Assembly: GCF_000026185.1 (NCBI RefSeq) | Contig: NC_010694.1 | Location: 3,100,001-3,164,000, forward strand | From: Erwinia tasmaniensis Et1/99 | GTDB lineage: Bacteria; Pseudomonadota; Gammaproteobacteria; Enterobacterales; Enterobacteriaceae | Direction of reading: 5' to 3' | Length of the DNA stretch: 64,000 nt | Part shown: in pieces, positions 39,227 to 49,658 of the stretch | Numbering within the stretch: the stretch's first letter is position 1 | Layout of the letters: each line of letters begins with the position of its first letter | The notes under the pieces: generated by a model | Databases searched by the model: none | Seen by the model: only the letters and a program-made list of their open reading frames with translations | Told to the model about the DNA's origin: nothing | Translations under genes and position numbers: made by a program

Positions 39227-39365
39227 TTCCCTTTCCTGTTATTAGCCCAATGCAGGCGTTCAAATTTTTGTCGTGATCACGACAACCGCCGGAGTAAGGG
39301 TAAAACAATAAAGTGAAATGTGCCAAGTAAGTGGCGAGATTGCTTAGATTTCCTGCAAAATGCGC

Positions 39366-39390
39366 AAAAAAAAAGGCCCCTTTGGGGCCT
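39366..39390 (-). terminator. Rho-independent terminator of the epd-pgk-fbaA block
   Basis: AGGCCCC (39374-39380) and GGGGCCT (39384-39390) with a 3-nt loop; on the minus strand a run of nine T follows. It lies 20 bp after the fbaA stop. T residues also flank the other side, so it could act in both directions. Confidence 0.92.
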
Positions 39391-39409
39391 TTTTTGCACA
39401 AACGTTTAA

Positions 39410-40489
39410 TTACAGTACGTCGACGGCGTTCAGTTCTTTGAATGCCTGCTCCAGACGAACAATCATTGAAGCCTGGGAAGCGCGCAGCCATACGCGCGGG
39501 TCGTAAAACTTCTTGTTTGGCTTATCTGCGCCTTCCGGGTTGCCCAGCTGCGCCTGAAGGTAGCCTTCATTCTTTTTATAGTACTGCAGGATGCCGTCCC
39601 AGGTTGCCCATTGGGTATCGGTATCGATGTTCATTTTGATCACGCCGTAGCTGATTGATTCCTGAATCTCGGCGGCTGAAGAACCAGAACCACCGTGGAA
39701 CACGAAGTCCAGTGAGTTGTGCTCAAGATTGTGCTTCTTACTAACGAACTCCTGCGAGTCACGCAGGATAGTCGGGGTCAGCTTAACGTTGCCCGGCTTG
39801 TATACGCCGTGCACGTTACCGAAAGAGGCCGCAATGGTGAAACGCGGGCTGATTTTGGTCAGCTCGGTGTAAGCGTAATCCACGTCTTCTGGCTGGGTGT
39901 AGAGTGCAGAAGCGTCCATATGGCTGTTATCAACGCCATCTTCTTCACCACCGGTGCAGCCCAGTTCGATTTCCAGGGTCATGTCGATTTTCGCCATGCG
40001 CGCCAGGTACTTGCTGGAAATTTCGATGTTTTCTTCCAGAGACTCTTCAGACAGGTCAATCATGTGAGAAGAGAACAGTGGCTTACCGGTTTTGGCGAAG
40101 TGTGCTTCACCCGCGTCGAGCAGACCGTCGATCCACGGCAGCAGTTTCTTCGCGCAGTGGTCAGTATGCAGGATCACCGGCACGCCGTAGTGCTCGGCCA
40201 TCAGGTGTACATGATGTGCGCCAGAGATGGCGCCAAAAATGGCAGCTGCCTGTGGCTGGTCTGATTTCAGACCTTTGCCCGCGATAAAGCCTGCACCGCC
40301 GTTAGAGAACTGGATAATGACCGGCGCTTTCACTTTCGCAGCGGTTTCCAACACGGCATTGATAGAATCAGTACCCACGCAGTTCACTGCTGGCAGAGCG
40401 AATTTGTTCTCTTTCGCCACTTTGAAGATTTTCTGCACGTCGTCACCGGTGACAACGCCTGGTTTTACGAAATCGAAAATTTTAGACAT
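39410..40489 (-). CDS. fbaA: Class II fructose-bisphosphate aldolase
   Basis: Zinc-dependent cleavage of fructose-1,6-bisphosphate. The 359-residue protein has the zinc and substrate motifs HTDHCAKKLLPWIDG, ELGCTGGEEDG and FHGGSGSS. The frame starts 17 codons further up, but MSKIFDFVKPGVV at 40489 is the E. coli start. Last gene of epd-pgk-fbaA. Confidence 0.98.
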   Translation of the reverse strand: MSKIFDFVKPGVVTGDDVQKIFKVAKENKFALPAVNCVGTDSINAVLETAAKVKAPVIIQFSNGGAGFIAGKGLKSDQPQAAAIFGAISGAHHVHLMAEHYGVPVILHTDHCAKKLLPWIDGLLDAGEAHFAKTGKPLFSSHMIDLSEESLEENIEISSKYLARMAKIDMTLEIELGCTGGEEDGVDNSHMDASALYTQPEDVDYAYTELTKISPRFTIAASFGNVHGVYKPGNVKLTPTILRDSQEFVSKKHNLEHNSLDFVFHGGSGSSAAEIQESISYGVIKMNIDTDTQWATWDGILQYYKKNEGYLQAQLGNPEGADKPNKKFYDPRVWLRASQASMIVRLEQAFKELNAVDVL

Positions 40490-40571
40490 GTTAGCTTGTC
40501 CTGTTTTTGTCGGTCGTTTAAATGGAATCTGTTCAATCAATCAGGCGGGGAACTTCGCCCCGCCACGGGGT

Positions 40572-41735
40572 TTACTGCTTTGCACGCTCTTCCAGCATGG
40601 CAACCGCTGGCAGAACTTTACCTTCTACGAATTCGAGGAAGGCACCGCCACCGGTAGAGATATAAGAGATTTTATCTTCGATACCAAACAGGTCGATGGC
40701 TGCCAGCGTATCACCACCGCCGGCAATGGAAAATGCGTCGCTGTCTGCAATCGCATTCGCAACGATTTCAGTCCCTTTACGGAAGTTAGGGAATTCGAAT
40801 ACGCCTACCGGACCGTTCCACAAAATGGTTTTAGCATCTTTCAGCAGGTTAGCCATTGCCAGTGCGGTTTCGTCACCAAAGTCCATGATCTCTTCATTAT
40901 CCTGAACTTCAGACACTTTTTTCACGGTAGATGGCGCAGTTTCAGAGAACTCCGTGCCAACGCGGGAATCAACCGGAACCGGGATACCGTATTCATCACG
41001 CAGTTTTTTCGCCGCATCAACAAAATCCGGCTCGTACAGGGATTTACCCACGTTATTCTCAATGGCGACGAAGGTGTTGGCGATGCCGCCGCCGACGATA
41101 ACGGTGTCAGCAATCTTAACCAGCGAGTTGAGAACATCAAACTTGGTGGAAACTTTCGATCCCCCCACCACTGCCACCATCGGGCGCGCAGGGCTTTTCA
41201 ACGCTTTGCCTAAGGCTTCAAGTTCAGCTGACAGCAGCGGGCCTGCACAGGCAACCGGAGCAAACTTGCCCACGCCGTGGGTAGAAGCCTGCGCGCGGTG
41301 CGCGGTGCCGAAGGCGTCCATCACGAAGATGTCGCACAGTGCGGCATATTTTTTGGAGAGGGTTTCGTCGTCTTTCTTTTCGCCTTTGTTAAAGCGAACG
41401 TTCTCCAGCACCACCAGCTTACCAGCGGCAAGTTCAACGCCGTCAAGGTAGTCTTTAGCCAGGGAGACATTCTCTGCACCCAGCTTCTCTTTCAGATAGT
41501 TCACTACCGGCAGCAGAGAGAACTCTTCATTGTATTCACCTTCGGTCGGGCGGCCCAGATGGGATGTCACCATCACTTTAGCGCCCTGCTTCAGCGCCGC
41601 TTCGATGGTCGGCAGAGAAGCGCGAATACGTGCATCAGACGTCACTTTCCCTTCTTTTACCGGCACGTTCAGATCGGCACGGATCAGAACACGTTTACCA
41701 GCAAGATCCAGATCGGTCATCTTAATTACAGACAT
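40572..41735 (-). CDS. pgk: Phosphoglycerate kinase
   Basis: Makes ATP from 1,3-bisphosphoglycerate. The 387-residue protein has the N-terminal substrate basic patch [21 protein letters not shown], and the nucleotide loop [13 protein letters not shown] near the C-terminus. AGAGGG precedes the ATG. Lies 82 bp before fbaA and 21 bp after epd, the conserved operon. Confidence 0.98.
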   Translation of the reverse strand: MSVIKMTDLDLAGKRVLIRADLNVPVKEGKVTSDARIRASLPTIEAALKQGAKVMVTSHLGRPTEGEYNEEFSLLPVVNYLKEKLGAENVSLAKDYLDGVELAAGKLVVLENVRFNKGEKKDDETLSKKYAALCDIFVMDAFGTAHRAQASTHGVGKFAPVACAGPLLSAELEALGKALKSPARPMVAVVGGSKVSTKFDVLNSLVKIADTVIVGGGIANTFVAIENNVGKSLYEPDFVDAAKKLRDEYGIPVPVDSRVGTEFSETAPSTVKKVSEVQDNEEIMDFGDETALAMANLLKDAKTILWNGPVGVFEFPNFRKGTEIVANAIADSDAFSIAGGGDTLAAIDLFGIEDKISYISTGGGAFLEFVEGKVLPAVAMLEERAKQ

Positions 41736-41756
41736 GGTGAACCCTCTCGTTGATTC

Positions 41757-42803
41757 TCAAAGTTTTATTGACGCAGCCGCGTCCAGGCTGAAACCGCTGG
41801 CGGCCATCGCTAACGTGGTATCGATCATGCGGTTAGCAAAGCCCCATTCGTTGTCACACCAGACTAACGTCTTAATCAGGTGTTGACCACTGACCCGAGT
41901 TTGCGTGCCATCAACGATGGCACTGTGCGGATCGTGATTAAAATCAATAGAGACTAACGGTAATTCCGTGTAGTCGACTATACCACTAAACGCCCCTAAT
42001 GATGCACTGTGCAGCAGAGCATTGACTTCGCTGGCTTTCACCGCGTCGCGTACGCTGACGCTAAGATCGATAGCCGTGACGTTGATGGTCGGTACGCGTA
42101 CCGCTATTGCTTCAAAGCGGTCATTAAATTTCGGGAATATGCGCGTGATCCCGGCGGCCAGGCGCGTATCGACCGGAATAATCGACTGACTGGCGGCGCG
42201 GGTACGGCGCAGATCCGGGTGATAAGCATCAATTACCTGCTGGTCGTGCATCGCCGAGTGAATGGTGGTTACCGTACCCGATTCAATCCCCCAGGCATCA
42301 TCCAGCAGTTTGATTATCGGAATAATGCAGTTAGTGGTGCAGGAGGCATTGGATACCAGTAAATGCTCTGGCAGAAGCTCTTTTTCATTGACGCCGTACA
42401 CCACCGTGGCATCCAAATCATGACCGCCAGGATGCGAGAACAACACTTTTCTGGCACCGGCCTTCAGGTGAGCTTCTCCATCGGCACGACTGCCGTAAAC
42501 CCCGGTGCAGTCCAATACGATATCAACGTTCAGCTCGCGCCACGGCAGACTGCCAATCTCCGGGATATGCAGCAGGCGAATAGTGTCATCGCCGACCGTC
42601 AACAGGTCGCGCTCCTGACGCACGTCCCAGGCGAAACGCCCGTGGCTGGTATCATATTTCAGCAGGTGCGCCATTCCGGCCGCATCAGCCAGTTCATTGA
42701 TCGCAACCGCGCTGATTTCAGCCCGTCGCCCGGTTTCATAGAGCGCACGTAAAACGTTGCGCCCAATGCGACCAAAACCATTAATGGCAATGCGAACGGT
42801 CAT
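41757..42803 (-). CDS. epd: Erythrose-4-phosphate dehydrogenase Epd
   Basis: Oxidises erythrose-4-P for pyridoxal phosphate synthesis; a GAPDH relative. The 348-residue protein has the NAD loop [17 protein letters not shown] and the catalytic cysteine in [10 protein letters not shown], with the His in HSAMHDQQ. First gene of epd-pgk-fbaA. The adjacent tktA supplies or consumes erythrose-4-P. Confidence 0.96.
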   Translation of the reverse strand: MTVRIAINGFGRIGRNVLRALYETGRRAEISAVAINELADAAGMAHLLKYDTSHGRFAWDVRQERDLLTVGDDTIRLLHIPEIGSLPWRELNVDIVLDCTGVYGSRADGEAHLKAGARKVLFSHPGGHDLDATVVYGVNEKELLPEHLLVSNASCTTNCIIPIIKLLDDAWGIESGTVTTIHSAMHDQQVIDAYHPDLRRTRAASQSIIPVDTRLAAGITRIFPKFNDRFEAIAVRVPTINVTAIDLSVSVRDAVKASEVNALLHSASLGAFSGIVDYTELPLVSIDFNHDPHSAIVDGTQTRVSGQHLIKTLVWCDNEWGFANRMIDTTLAMAASGFSLDAAASIKL

Positions 42804-43038
42804 AGCACTCCAAATCTGAATTCATCTTGAAATTGGACAATCAGCCTGAGCCAGCAGTCGGAAATTGTACAGAAAATTCTGCGCTAAAACATTGAACGCT
42901 GCCGCCAACGGCCTGCATACAGAATGAAACTGAAACGCTTCAGCTAGAGTAATAGATGTGAGGAATAATGGGAATGACTGGGATCAATTGTGGCACGTAA
43001 CTTTCGATCTGCGTCACAAAATTAGCAATTAGTGGGGA

Positions 43039-43063
43039 ATGGGCGGATCGTCGATCCGCCCAT
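43039..43063. terminator. Strong hairpin after tktA
   Basis: ATGGGCGGATC (43039-43049) and GATCCGCCCAT (43053-43063) form a perfect 11-bp stem with a 3-nt loop, 11 bp past the tktA stop on the minus strand. The T run is poor, so termination or mRNA stabilisation are both possible. Confidence 0.6.
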
Positions 43064-43073
43064 TTATGTAGCG

Positions 43074-45065
43074 TTACAGCAGCTCTTTCGCTTTGGCAAC
43101 CACGTTATCAACGGTGAAGCCAAATAGCTCAAACAGTTGCTCTGCCGGAGCCGACTCGCCGAAGCTGGTCATGGCAACAATGGCACCGTTCAAGCCGGTA
43201 TATTTGAACCAGTAATCGGCGATACCGGCCTCAATCGCCACGCGGGCGCTGACAGCTTTCGGCAACACGGATTCACGGTAGGCCGCATCCTGCTTGTCGA
43301 AGGCATCGGTAGACGGCATGGAAACCACACGCGCTTTACGCCCTTCAGCAGTCAGCTTGTCATATGCCCCCACCGCCAGCTCCACTTCGGAACCGGTAGC
43401 GATAAAGATCACTTCCGGCGTTCCCGCGCAATCTTTCAGTACATAGGCACCACGGGCTACGTTCGCCAGCTGTTCAGCGGTACGATCCTGCTGCGCCAGG
43501 TTCTGGCGTGAGAGGATCAGTGCCGTTGGGCCGTCATGGCGTTCAATGGCATATTTCCACGCGATAGCGGATTCAACCTGGTCACACGGACGCCAGGTAC
43601 TTATGTTTGGCGTCACACGCAGGCTCGCCAACTGTTCGACAGGCTGATGAGTCGGGCCATCTTCACCCAGTCCGATTGAGTCATGGGTATAAACCATTAC
43701 CTGACGAATTTTCATCAGTGCGGCCATACGCACGGCGTTTCGCGCATACTCAACAAACATCAGGAAGGTCGCCGTATAAGGCAGGAAACCACCGTGCAGC
43801 GTAATGCCGTTAGCAATGGCGGTCATACCGAATTCGCGCACGCCATAGTGGATATAGTTACCCGCAGCGTCTTCGTTGATCGGCTTAGAGCCGGACCACA
43901 TGGTCAGGTTGCTTGGAGCCAGGTCAGCGGAGCCGCCCAGGTACTCCGGCAGCAATTTACCGAAGGCTTCGATGGCGTTCTGCGAGGCTTTGCGGCTGGC
44001 GATTTTCGCAGGATTAGCCTGCAGCTGCTCGACGAACTTCTGCGATTCAGCAGCCCAGTTGGCCGGCAGTTCGTTTTTGACACGACGCTTGAACTCTTCG
44101 GCCAGCTCTGGGAAAGCCTGTGCATAGGCCGCAAACTTGTCGTTCCAGGCCGCTTCTTTGGCTTGGCCGGCTTCTTTAGCATCCCACTGCGCGTAGATAT
44201 TTTGTGGGATCTCAAACGGCGCGTGATCCCAACCCAGCTGCTTACGGGTCAGGGCAATTTCTTCATCTCCCAGCGGTGCGCCGTGAGAGTCGTGCGTACC
44301 GGCTTTGTTCGGTGAACCGAAACCGATGACGGTTTTGCACATCAACAGGGAAGGTTTGTCGCTAACCGCTTTGGCTTCTTCCACCGCTTTTTTAATCGCG
44401 TCCGCATCGTGGCCGTCCACGCCGCGCACAACGTGCCAGCCGTATGACTCGAAGCGTTGCGCCGTATCGTCGGTGAACCAGCCGTCAATGTGGCCGTCAA
44501 TGGAGATCCCGTTATCGTCATAGAAAGCCACCAGCTTGCCCAACTTGAGCGTCCCCGCCAGCGAGCATACTTCATGTGAGATGCCTTCCATCATGCAGCC
44601 GTCACCCATGAACACGTAAGTGTTATGGTCAACCACGTCATGGCCCGGACGGTTAAACTGTGCCGCCAGCGTGCGCTCCGCAATCGCAAAACCGACCGCG
44701 TTAGCGATACCCTGTCCCAATGGCCCTGTGGTGGTTTCTACGCCTGCGGTATAACCATATTCTGGGTGACCTGGGGTTTTGGAATGCAGCTGGCGGAAGT
44801 TAGCCAGCTCGCTAATAGGCAAATCATAACCGCTGAGATGCAGCAGGCTGTAGATCAGCATAGAGCCATGACCGTTTGACAGCACGAAACGGTCGCGGTC
44901 GGCCCACAGCGGGTTAGTTGGGTTATGATTGAGGAATTCACGCCACAGCACTTCAGCGATATCAGCCATGCCCATTGGCGCGCCAGGGTGGCCAGATTTG
45001 GCTTTTTGCACCGCATCCATACTTAATGCGCGAATGGCGTTGGCAAGCTCTTTGCGAGAGGACAT
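43074..45065 (-). CDS. tktA: Transketolase TktA
   Basis: Thiamine diphosphate enzyme of the non-oxidative pentose phosphate pathway. The 663-residue protein has [19 protein letters not shown], the TPP motif [37 protein letters not shown] and the C-terminal domain. GGAG precedes the ATG. Order epd-tktA-loiP is as in E. coli. Confidence 0.98.
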   Translation of the reverse strand: MSSRKELANAIRALSMDAVQKAKSGHPGAPMGMADIAEVLWREFLNHNPTNPLWADRDRFVLSNGHGSMLIYSLLHLSGYDLPISELANFRQLHSKTPGHPEYGYTAGVETTTGPLGQGIANAVGFAIAERTLAAQFNRPGHDVVDHNTYVFMGDGCMMEGISHEVCSLAGTLKLGKLVAFYDDNGISIDGHIDGWFTDDTAQRFESYGWHVVRGVDGHDADAIKKAVEEAKAVSDKPSLLMCKTVIGFGSPNKAGTHDSHGAPLGDEEIALTRKQLGWDHAPFEIPQNIYAQWDAKEAGQAKEAAWNDKFAAYAQAFPELAEEFKRRVKNELPANWAAESQKFVEQLQANPAKIASRKASQNAIEAFGKLLPEYLGGSADLAPSNLTMWSGSKPINEDAAGNYIHYGVREFGMTAIANGITLHGGFLPYTATFLMFVEYARNAVRMAALMKIRQVMVYTHDSIGLGEDGPTHQPVEQLASLRVTPNISTWRPCDQVESAIAWKYAIERHDGPTALILSRQNLAQQDRTAEQLANVARGAYVLKDCAGTPEVIFIATGSEVELAVGAYDKLTAEGRKARVVSMPSTDAFDKQDAAYRESVLPKAVSARVAIEAGIADYWFKYTGLNGAIVAMTSFGESAPAEQLFELFGFTVDNVVAKAKELL

Positions 45066-45351
45066 TTTCTACTCCAGGTCGGATTTAACGCTTCGCCGCA
45101 CTTAACCTATTGTAATGAATGAGTTATGGGGCAAAGCCGAAGGAAAGTCGATCATCAATGTACATGAAATGCGGGTGACATGTACATGGCGCTGGCGGTA
45201 AAAAAAATCACATAACTTGCGATTCTGGCGCAAGCCGACTATGCAATCAGAGCAACAAACGTTATAAACGCCTTTCGCGCAGGGCTAATTCCCGGCGAAA
45301 CATAACAACATTTTGTTTTTACTCATTTGTTACCTTAATGGATAAACTGGA

Positions 45352-46104
45352 ATGACGAAACGTATCACTTGTATCGTGCTGGCGCTGTCTGGCTTACTTT
45401 CCGGCTGTCAAAATTTGGACAGCAATGCCCTGATGCAGTCTGGCAGCCAGGCTTGGCAGGCCGCGACCCTTAGCGATGCGCAGGTGAGAGAGCTGAGCGA
45501 CAAGTCCTGCCAGCAGATGGACGGCGAGGCTCAGATTGCCCCTGACAGCAACCCCTATGCACAACGCCTGAAAAAGATCGCCGCCGCGCTTGGGGATAAC
45601 ATCAACGGCACCCCGGCCGACTATAAAGTTTATCTGACTAAAGACGTCAACGCGTGGGCGATGGCGAACGGCTGCATCCGCGTATACAGCGGCCTGATGG
45701 ATTTGATGAACGATAACGAAGTCGAAGGCGTTCTGGGCCACGAAATGGGTCACGTGGCGCTGGGTCACTCGCGTAAAGCCATGCAGCTGGCCTGGGCTAC
45801 CACCGCGGCGCGCGGCGCTGCTGCCTCCGTCGGCGGGGCGGCGGCTTCACTCTCGCAGTCCCAGCTGGGCGATCTGGGAGAAAAGTTGGTCAACGCGCAA
45901 TTCTCCCAGAGCCAGGAATCTCAGGCTGATGATTACTCTTTCGACCTGATGAAAAAACGCAGCATCGATCCCCAAGGGCTGGTCACCAGCTTTGAGAAAC
46001 TGGCGAAGATGGAAGGCACCCACACCAGCAGCATGTTTGACTCGCACCCCGCCTCGCAGGCGCGTGCTGACCATATCAGACAGCGTATTGCCGCAGGTAA
46101 GTAA
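45352..46104 (+). CDS. loiP: Outer-membrane metalloprotease LoiP (YggG)
   Basis: A zinc protease induced at low osmolarity. The 250-residue lipoprotein has signal and lipobox LLSGC (Cys19), and the M48 active site HEMGHVALGH near residue 130, with a third ligand Glu in SQESQADDYSFDLM. A small GGGCGG/CCGCCC hairpin follows at 46116-46133. In E. coli the next gene region leads to speB; here an AT-rich insertion follows. Confidence 0.93.
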   Translation: MTKRITCIVLALSGLLSGCQNLDSNALMQSGSQAWQAATLSDAQVRELSDKSCQQMDGEAQIAPDSNPYAQRLKKIAAALGDNINGTPADYKVYLTKDVNAWAMANGCIRVYSGLMDLMNDNEVEGVLGHEMGHVALGHSRKAMQLAWATTAARGAAASVGGAAASLSQSQLGDLGEKLVNAQFSQSQESQADDYSFDLMKKRSIDPQGLVTSFEKLAKMEGTHTSSMFDSHPASQARADHIRQRIAAGK

Positions 46105-46210
46105 CATCGAACAGAGGGCGGGTAAAGCCGCCCCGTATGGCTGAAATTATGCCTTTCGTTATAGTCATTTAAAATGCTAAATGCGTTTTGAAAACTACTG
46201 GGTTCATACC

Positions 46211-46843
46211 CTAACCAAAAATTGAAAATATTGATTTAATAATAAAAACAACACCTATAAGTAAAAGTAAAGAGCCGGTAAAAAACTCAATCCTGTTGCG
46301 AATACTATCATCTTTGGCTAATTTATAGAGTTTCCCAATCAGGCTAACAAACGCGACCCACCAAACAACACCCACCAATATATCAATGATACCCAGAGTA
46401 ATCACCTGAGAGATGACATTACCTTTCTCGCTAACAAATTGGGGAAGTATACTAATAAAAAAAACAGCAACCTTTGGGTTTAGAATATTCGCAGTCATTC
46501 CACTGAGAAAAGCCCCCTTATTGAATCTTTGGGGAGGAGTGTCCTCAATACTCTTATCACGATTAGAATACAACTCTTTTAACGATGAAAAACCAAGCCA
46601 TGTAATATATATTCCACCAAGGAGTTGGATAATATAAAAGGCATCCTTCGAGGCGAGAAAGATAGCTGAGGCCCCGATGACCGCAAGGATCATATGAAAG
46701 AAGAGACCGCACTGAACGCCCAATGCTGAAAGCATTCCCTCTCTTTTACTTCTAAATGTATTCTTCGATATTATCAACCAATCAGGACCAGGTGTCACGT
46801 AAGACAGTAAAGCAACAAAAATATAAAGCAAATAAACGGACAT
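46211..46843 (-). CDS. LysE/RhtB-family amino-acid exporter in AT-rich cassette
   Basis: A 210-residue protein with six predicted helices and the family signature LLSYVTPGPDWLIISKNTF, plus ANILNPKVAVFFISILPQF. It is clearly richer in AT than the flanking core genes. The frame opens ten codons up, but ATG 46843 has GAGGG 7 bp ahead. It starts 14 bp after the stop of the 2-oxoglutarate oxygenase on the same strand, so they form an operon, and it is a good candidate to export the oxygenase product. Substrate unproven. Confidence 0.85.
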   Translation of the reverse strand: MSVYLLYIFVALLSYVTPGPDWLIISKNTFRSKREGMLSALGVQCGLFFHMILAVIGASAIFLASKDAFYIIQLLGGIYITWLGFSSLKELYSNRDKSIEDTPPQRFNKGAFLSGMTANILNPKVAVFFISILPQFVSEKGNVISQVITLGIIDILVGVVWWVAFVSLIGKLYKLAKDDSIRNRIEFFTGSLLLLIGVVFIIKSIFSIFG

Positions 46844-46857
46844 GCTCAACCCTCTAT

Positions 46858-47841
46858 TTAAAATTTCCTGCAAATCATTCTTGGATTACCTTCCGCAGTA
46901 ACAGATTCTAATTTCACCCTATCTTCTAAAACACATGCCCGGAGCAGCCAACGGTCAAAGCCATCATATCGAGGCGTAAAGCTGGTCCTTCCATGAATTG
47001 CTCTATTATTATCAATAATAAATAAATCACCAGACTCAAGAGAGACATAACATTTAGCGTGGTTAGCAGCTTTTGCCAATTTTTTTAAGACTTCGTTAGC
47101 TTCATTATCAATACCCTCCATAAGATCTAAATCATAACAAATATGGTCATGATTATTTATTTTAAAAACAGAAACTATACGTCCATTTCCTTTTTCACCA
47201 TGCTTACTCCCAAAAGAATAATCCACTCCCGTTTTAAATCTTTCTTCTGAAAGCACAGATATATCTCCATCACTTAAATAAGATTTAATCCTTCTTGTGC
47301 TGGATGTAAATGTCTTCGCTTTTTTATCATGATCGGGCCTGATACAAAGTAAAATTATATAATCTGGTTTCTCATGATGAAAAGCTATTTCCGTGTGAAA
47401 ATTAAGGAGAGACTTTGAGCTTTCTGATGAAAGATGGTATTCATGCTCTTTTGATGGGATTATATTTTGAAAAATAGCACCTTTTTTCTCCTGTTTATAT
47501 GAAACTAAATACCCTAACTGTTCACCCACCATGGAGATAATACGCTCTCGATAAAAATGGCAAGCATCAGGAATAGAAAAATTATCATTGGGCGTTAATA
47601 TATTGTCGGAAATAACATTAAAACCACGAATGAGAAGTACGCCATAGTCATTGCTATAGTTTCTGAAATCATATAAAGCTTCAATGATTTTACTGGGGAG
47701 TTGACAAGAGTATAGGTAGGACTCTTTAATAAATTTACAAGGTTGAGCATAAGGAGAATACGCAGATACTCCTAACAATTCATCAATGTAAATAGAGTTA
47801 AGATCTAAGAGGTGTTCGCCCGATATTTTGGATATGTCCAT
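46858..47841 (-). CDS. Fe(II)/2-oxoglutarate oxygenase, AsnO/VioC-like amino-acid hydroxylase
   Basis: A 327-residue soluble protein of the TauD/clavaminate-synthase superfamily. The iron triad is His149-x-Glu151 (LLNFHTEIAFHHEKPDY) and His283 (NNRAIHGR); Arg297, 14 residues after the last His, should bind 2-oxoglutarate, as in L-asparagine oxygenase AsnO and L-arginine hydroxylase VioC. Glu in place of Asp in the HxE motif is characteristic of that subgroup, which hydroxylates free amino acids. CYDLDLMEG (Asp237, Asp239) is near the substrate-contacting Asp region of VioC. Substrate could be Arg, Asn, Lys or another residue. AT-rich composition and lack of an E. coli counterpart here suggest horizontal acquisition. 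Partner exporter is downstream. Confidence 0.85.
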   Translation of the reverse strand: MDISKISGEHLLDLNSIYIDELLGVSAYSPYAQPCKFIKESYLYSCQLPSKIIEALYDFRNYSNDYGVLLIRGFNVISDNILTPNDNFSIPDACHFYRERIISMVGEQLGYLVSYKQEKKGAIFQNIIPSKEHEYHLSSESSKSLLNFHTEIAFHHEKPDYIILLCIRPDHDKKAKTFTSSTRRIKSYLSDGDISVLSEERFKTGVDYSFGSKHGEKGNGRIVSVFKINNHDHICYDLDLMEGIDNEANEVLKKLAKAANHAKCYVSLESGDLFIIDNNRAIHGRTSFTPRYDGFDRWLLRACVLEDRVKLESVTAEGNPRMICRKF

Positions 47842-48486
47842 ATAGCCACCTGCATCGTCAAGAGATTAGGGTATGTAAATATATAAAGACAGGTCAACCT
47901 GAACCCCTTTTACCACAGGCTTAACCCCCCTGTCGAGTGTTAAAGAAACAACAATTTACGCTATCCAAATCAACAGGCATACCCGGCGACACGGCTATAA
48001 ACAGGTTAAATGGGGCCGCAGTGCTAATAGAGAAAATAATACTAGAATATCTATTACGCCATAAGTGTTTGTACTATACAAAGTAATAACGGTTTTTGGG
48101 TGCCCCAATCATGGACGTAACGTCTGAGATTAGGTAAGCAAAAAACTTGCACGACTGAGATCTCCCGATGGCCATTTCCATCCAGCCTGTATTCCAGCTA
48201 ATCGCCAAGAGCCTTACCAGATAACAGCATTGCCGGGCAGAGAGTTATTGTTTTCCCCATATAGCCGATCTTACCCGGTAATAGTGGGCACTCGACGAAA
48301 TCAGTAAATGCTGAACATCGGATCCGCGTTAAGCCTGCCCTGTGTTTCATGCTATTGTCGATGATGTCGTTATCCGCGATACAAATCTCTGCTATATAAA
48401 TAAATGCTCTTTTATAAGGCGATATATAAAATCAGATCCGCATCACCGAACAGAGAGCAAATAAACGCATAAATTGCGCGTTCAGC
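47842..48486. other. 645-bp AT-rich non-coding stretch
   Basis: No gene recognised. The promoter of the oxygenase-exporter operon should be near 47850-47900. An 18-codon frame with start ATG at 48169 (MAISIQPVFQLIAKSLTR) has no Shine-Dalgarno and is not supported. Several AT-rich repeats such as TATATAAATAAATGC and GATATATAAAATC occur near 48390-48435. It may contain mobile-element debris, but I see no intact ends. Confidence 0.4.
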
Positions 48487-48756
48487 TTGCCATCAGGGAG
48501 AGAGGGTTATCAACAGCTGCAACATCATCCACGCTTTTTTGTCTTCTACTGTATCGGTATTTTTTTCGTCTGTTTATGCCGAAGAGACTTTTTCTGCGAT
48601 GAAAGCAGAGACGCCGATATCCATTCTAAGATAGAGAATTTCTTTCCTGCCAGACACAAATGGTCGATAAGTACTGGCAAAAATATTATCAATAGCGGCG
48701 ATAAAGGAACGTCTCCCGCTGACGCTAACCGGCTTCCTGAATACTGTTCTAAATAA
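48487..48756 (+). pseudogene. Possible decayed exported small protein
   Basis: Two reading frames together look like one broken gene: HAFLSSTVSVFFSSVYAEET (48530-48589) is shaped like a signal peptide with cleavage after VYA, and it stops at 48624-48632 in that frame; the adjacent frame continues ENFFPARHKWSISTGKNI to a stop at 48754. No ATG/GTG/TTG fits the first part well. I interpret it as a frameshifted secreted protein. It is upstream and on the same strand as the small membrane protein and C39 peptidase, so it could have been their substrate. Weakly supported. Confidence 0.3.
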
Positions 48757-48771
48757 TGCGAGGACATTGAT

Positions 48772-49092
48772 ATGTGGCTGGTTGCCAATTTACTTGTTGT
48801 TATAACGTGGTTTGGCATTTTTGCATTCAATAACGAAATAGAAACCCCCAATAAGATATTCCATATTATAAAGACGGTCTTTCTTGGATACGCGCTATTT
48901 TTTCACGGCTACGCAGAACCCTACTTCTTAATCATTTGTGCTTTTGTAATATTTGGTATAATCATAACCCACCTGAGAAACATCAATAAAATCATCGTAA
49001 AAGATTTCTCCACCCTGTATATGACCTATATCATGTTGCCATTCCCTTTGGAAATGCGCATCATTCTGTTATGGGCGGGTGTTATTGAGTGA
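48772..49092 (+). CDS. Small membrane protein of C39 cluster
   Basis: A 106-residue hydrophobic protein with three predicted helices (about residues 4-20, 32-62 and 84-103) and a lysine-containing loop. GAGGA lies 10 bp before the ATG. Its TGA stop overlaps the ATG of the C39 peptidase by one base (49092), so the two are translationally coupled. I do not recognise the family. AT-rich. Confidence 0.6.
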   Translation: MWLVANLLVVITWFGIFAFNNEIETPNKIFHIIKTVFLGYALFFHGYAEPYFLIICAFVIFGIIITHLRNINKIIVKDFSTLYMTYIMLPFPLEMRIILLWAGVIE

Positions 49093-49636
49093 TGATAAAG
49101 ACAAACATCCTCATATTACTACTATTAGTAAATACTATCCATCTGACTAATGCCTCATACCAGGAACAGAGGTTTCAGGGCATCGATAAACAACTGTTTG
49201 ATAGTACCTGTGGTATAGCTTCTGTTTCTAATATCCTCAAGAAAAGTTACTCAGTGTATAAAAATGAAGTGGACCTGCTCGCGTTGATAGAAATCAAGCC
49301 AGAGTATTCGTTTGTGGATTTATCACTAATAGCCAAAGAGTTCGGCATCCCAATATCAGGGGTAAAGATAATCATTCAACCGTTTAAAATAATCCACTCA
49401 CCCTGTTGCATATCAACCGCTTTGGCAGTGCTCATTTCGTCATATTAAAAGGTATTGATGACACATGGGTGCAAATCGATGACCCTGGGTGGGGAGGGCT
49501 AAATTATACCCGCGCACAATTTGAAAATTACTGGTTACATGAAGATGGCCTGGGGCGTGCGTTACTATTCTTAAAAGATGAGAAAATACTTATCAACAGC
49601 AATAGAATTCATTCTAAAAAAATTCTAACTCAATAA
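49092..49636 (+). pseudogene. C39-family cysteine peptidase, frameshifted
   Basis: The first frame gives a signal peptide (MIKTNILILLLLVNTIHLTN) and the C39 nucleophile block FDSTCGIASVSNILK (Cys40), then ends at 49448 with unrelated residues. The -1 frame, open from 49388, resumes family sequence HINRFGSAHFVILKGIDD with the catalytic His and DDPGWGG with the Asp, to the stop at 49636. The two halves form one complete peptidase if one base is restored near 49400-49406. Such stand-alone exported C39 peptidases resemble FapD of amyloid secretion systems and bacteriocin-processing domains. No slippery heptamer is present, so decay or a sequencing error is more likely than recoding. Confidence 0.7.
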
Positions 49637-49658
49637 CCAACGATCAGAAGATATTTTT

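Noticed and set aside
40227..41213. 328-codon open frame antisense to fbaA and pgk
   Set aside because: It spans the 3' part of one core gene and the 5' part of another on the opposite strand; low-complexity composition shows it is a shadow.
49380..49450. Programmed -1 frameshift in the C39 peptidase
   Set aside because: The overlap of the two frames (49388-49448) contains no X-XXY-YYZ heptamer or obvious stimulatory hairpin; mutation is simpler.
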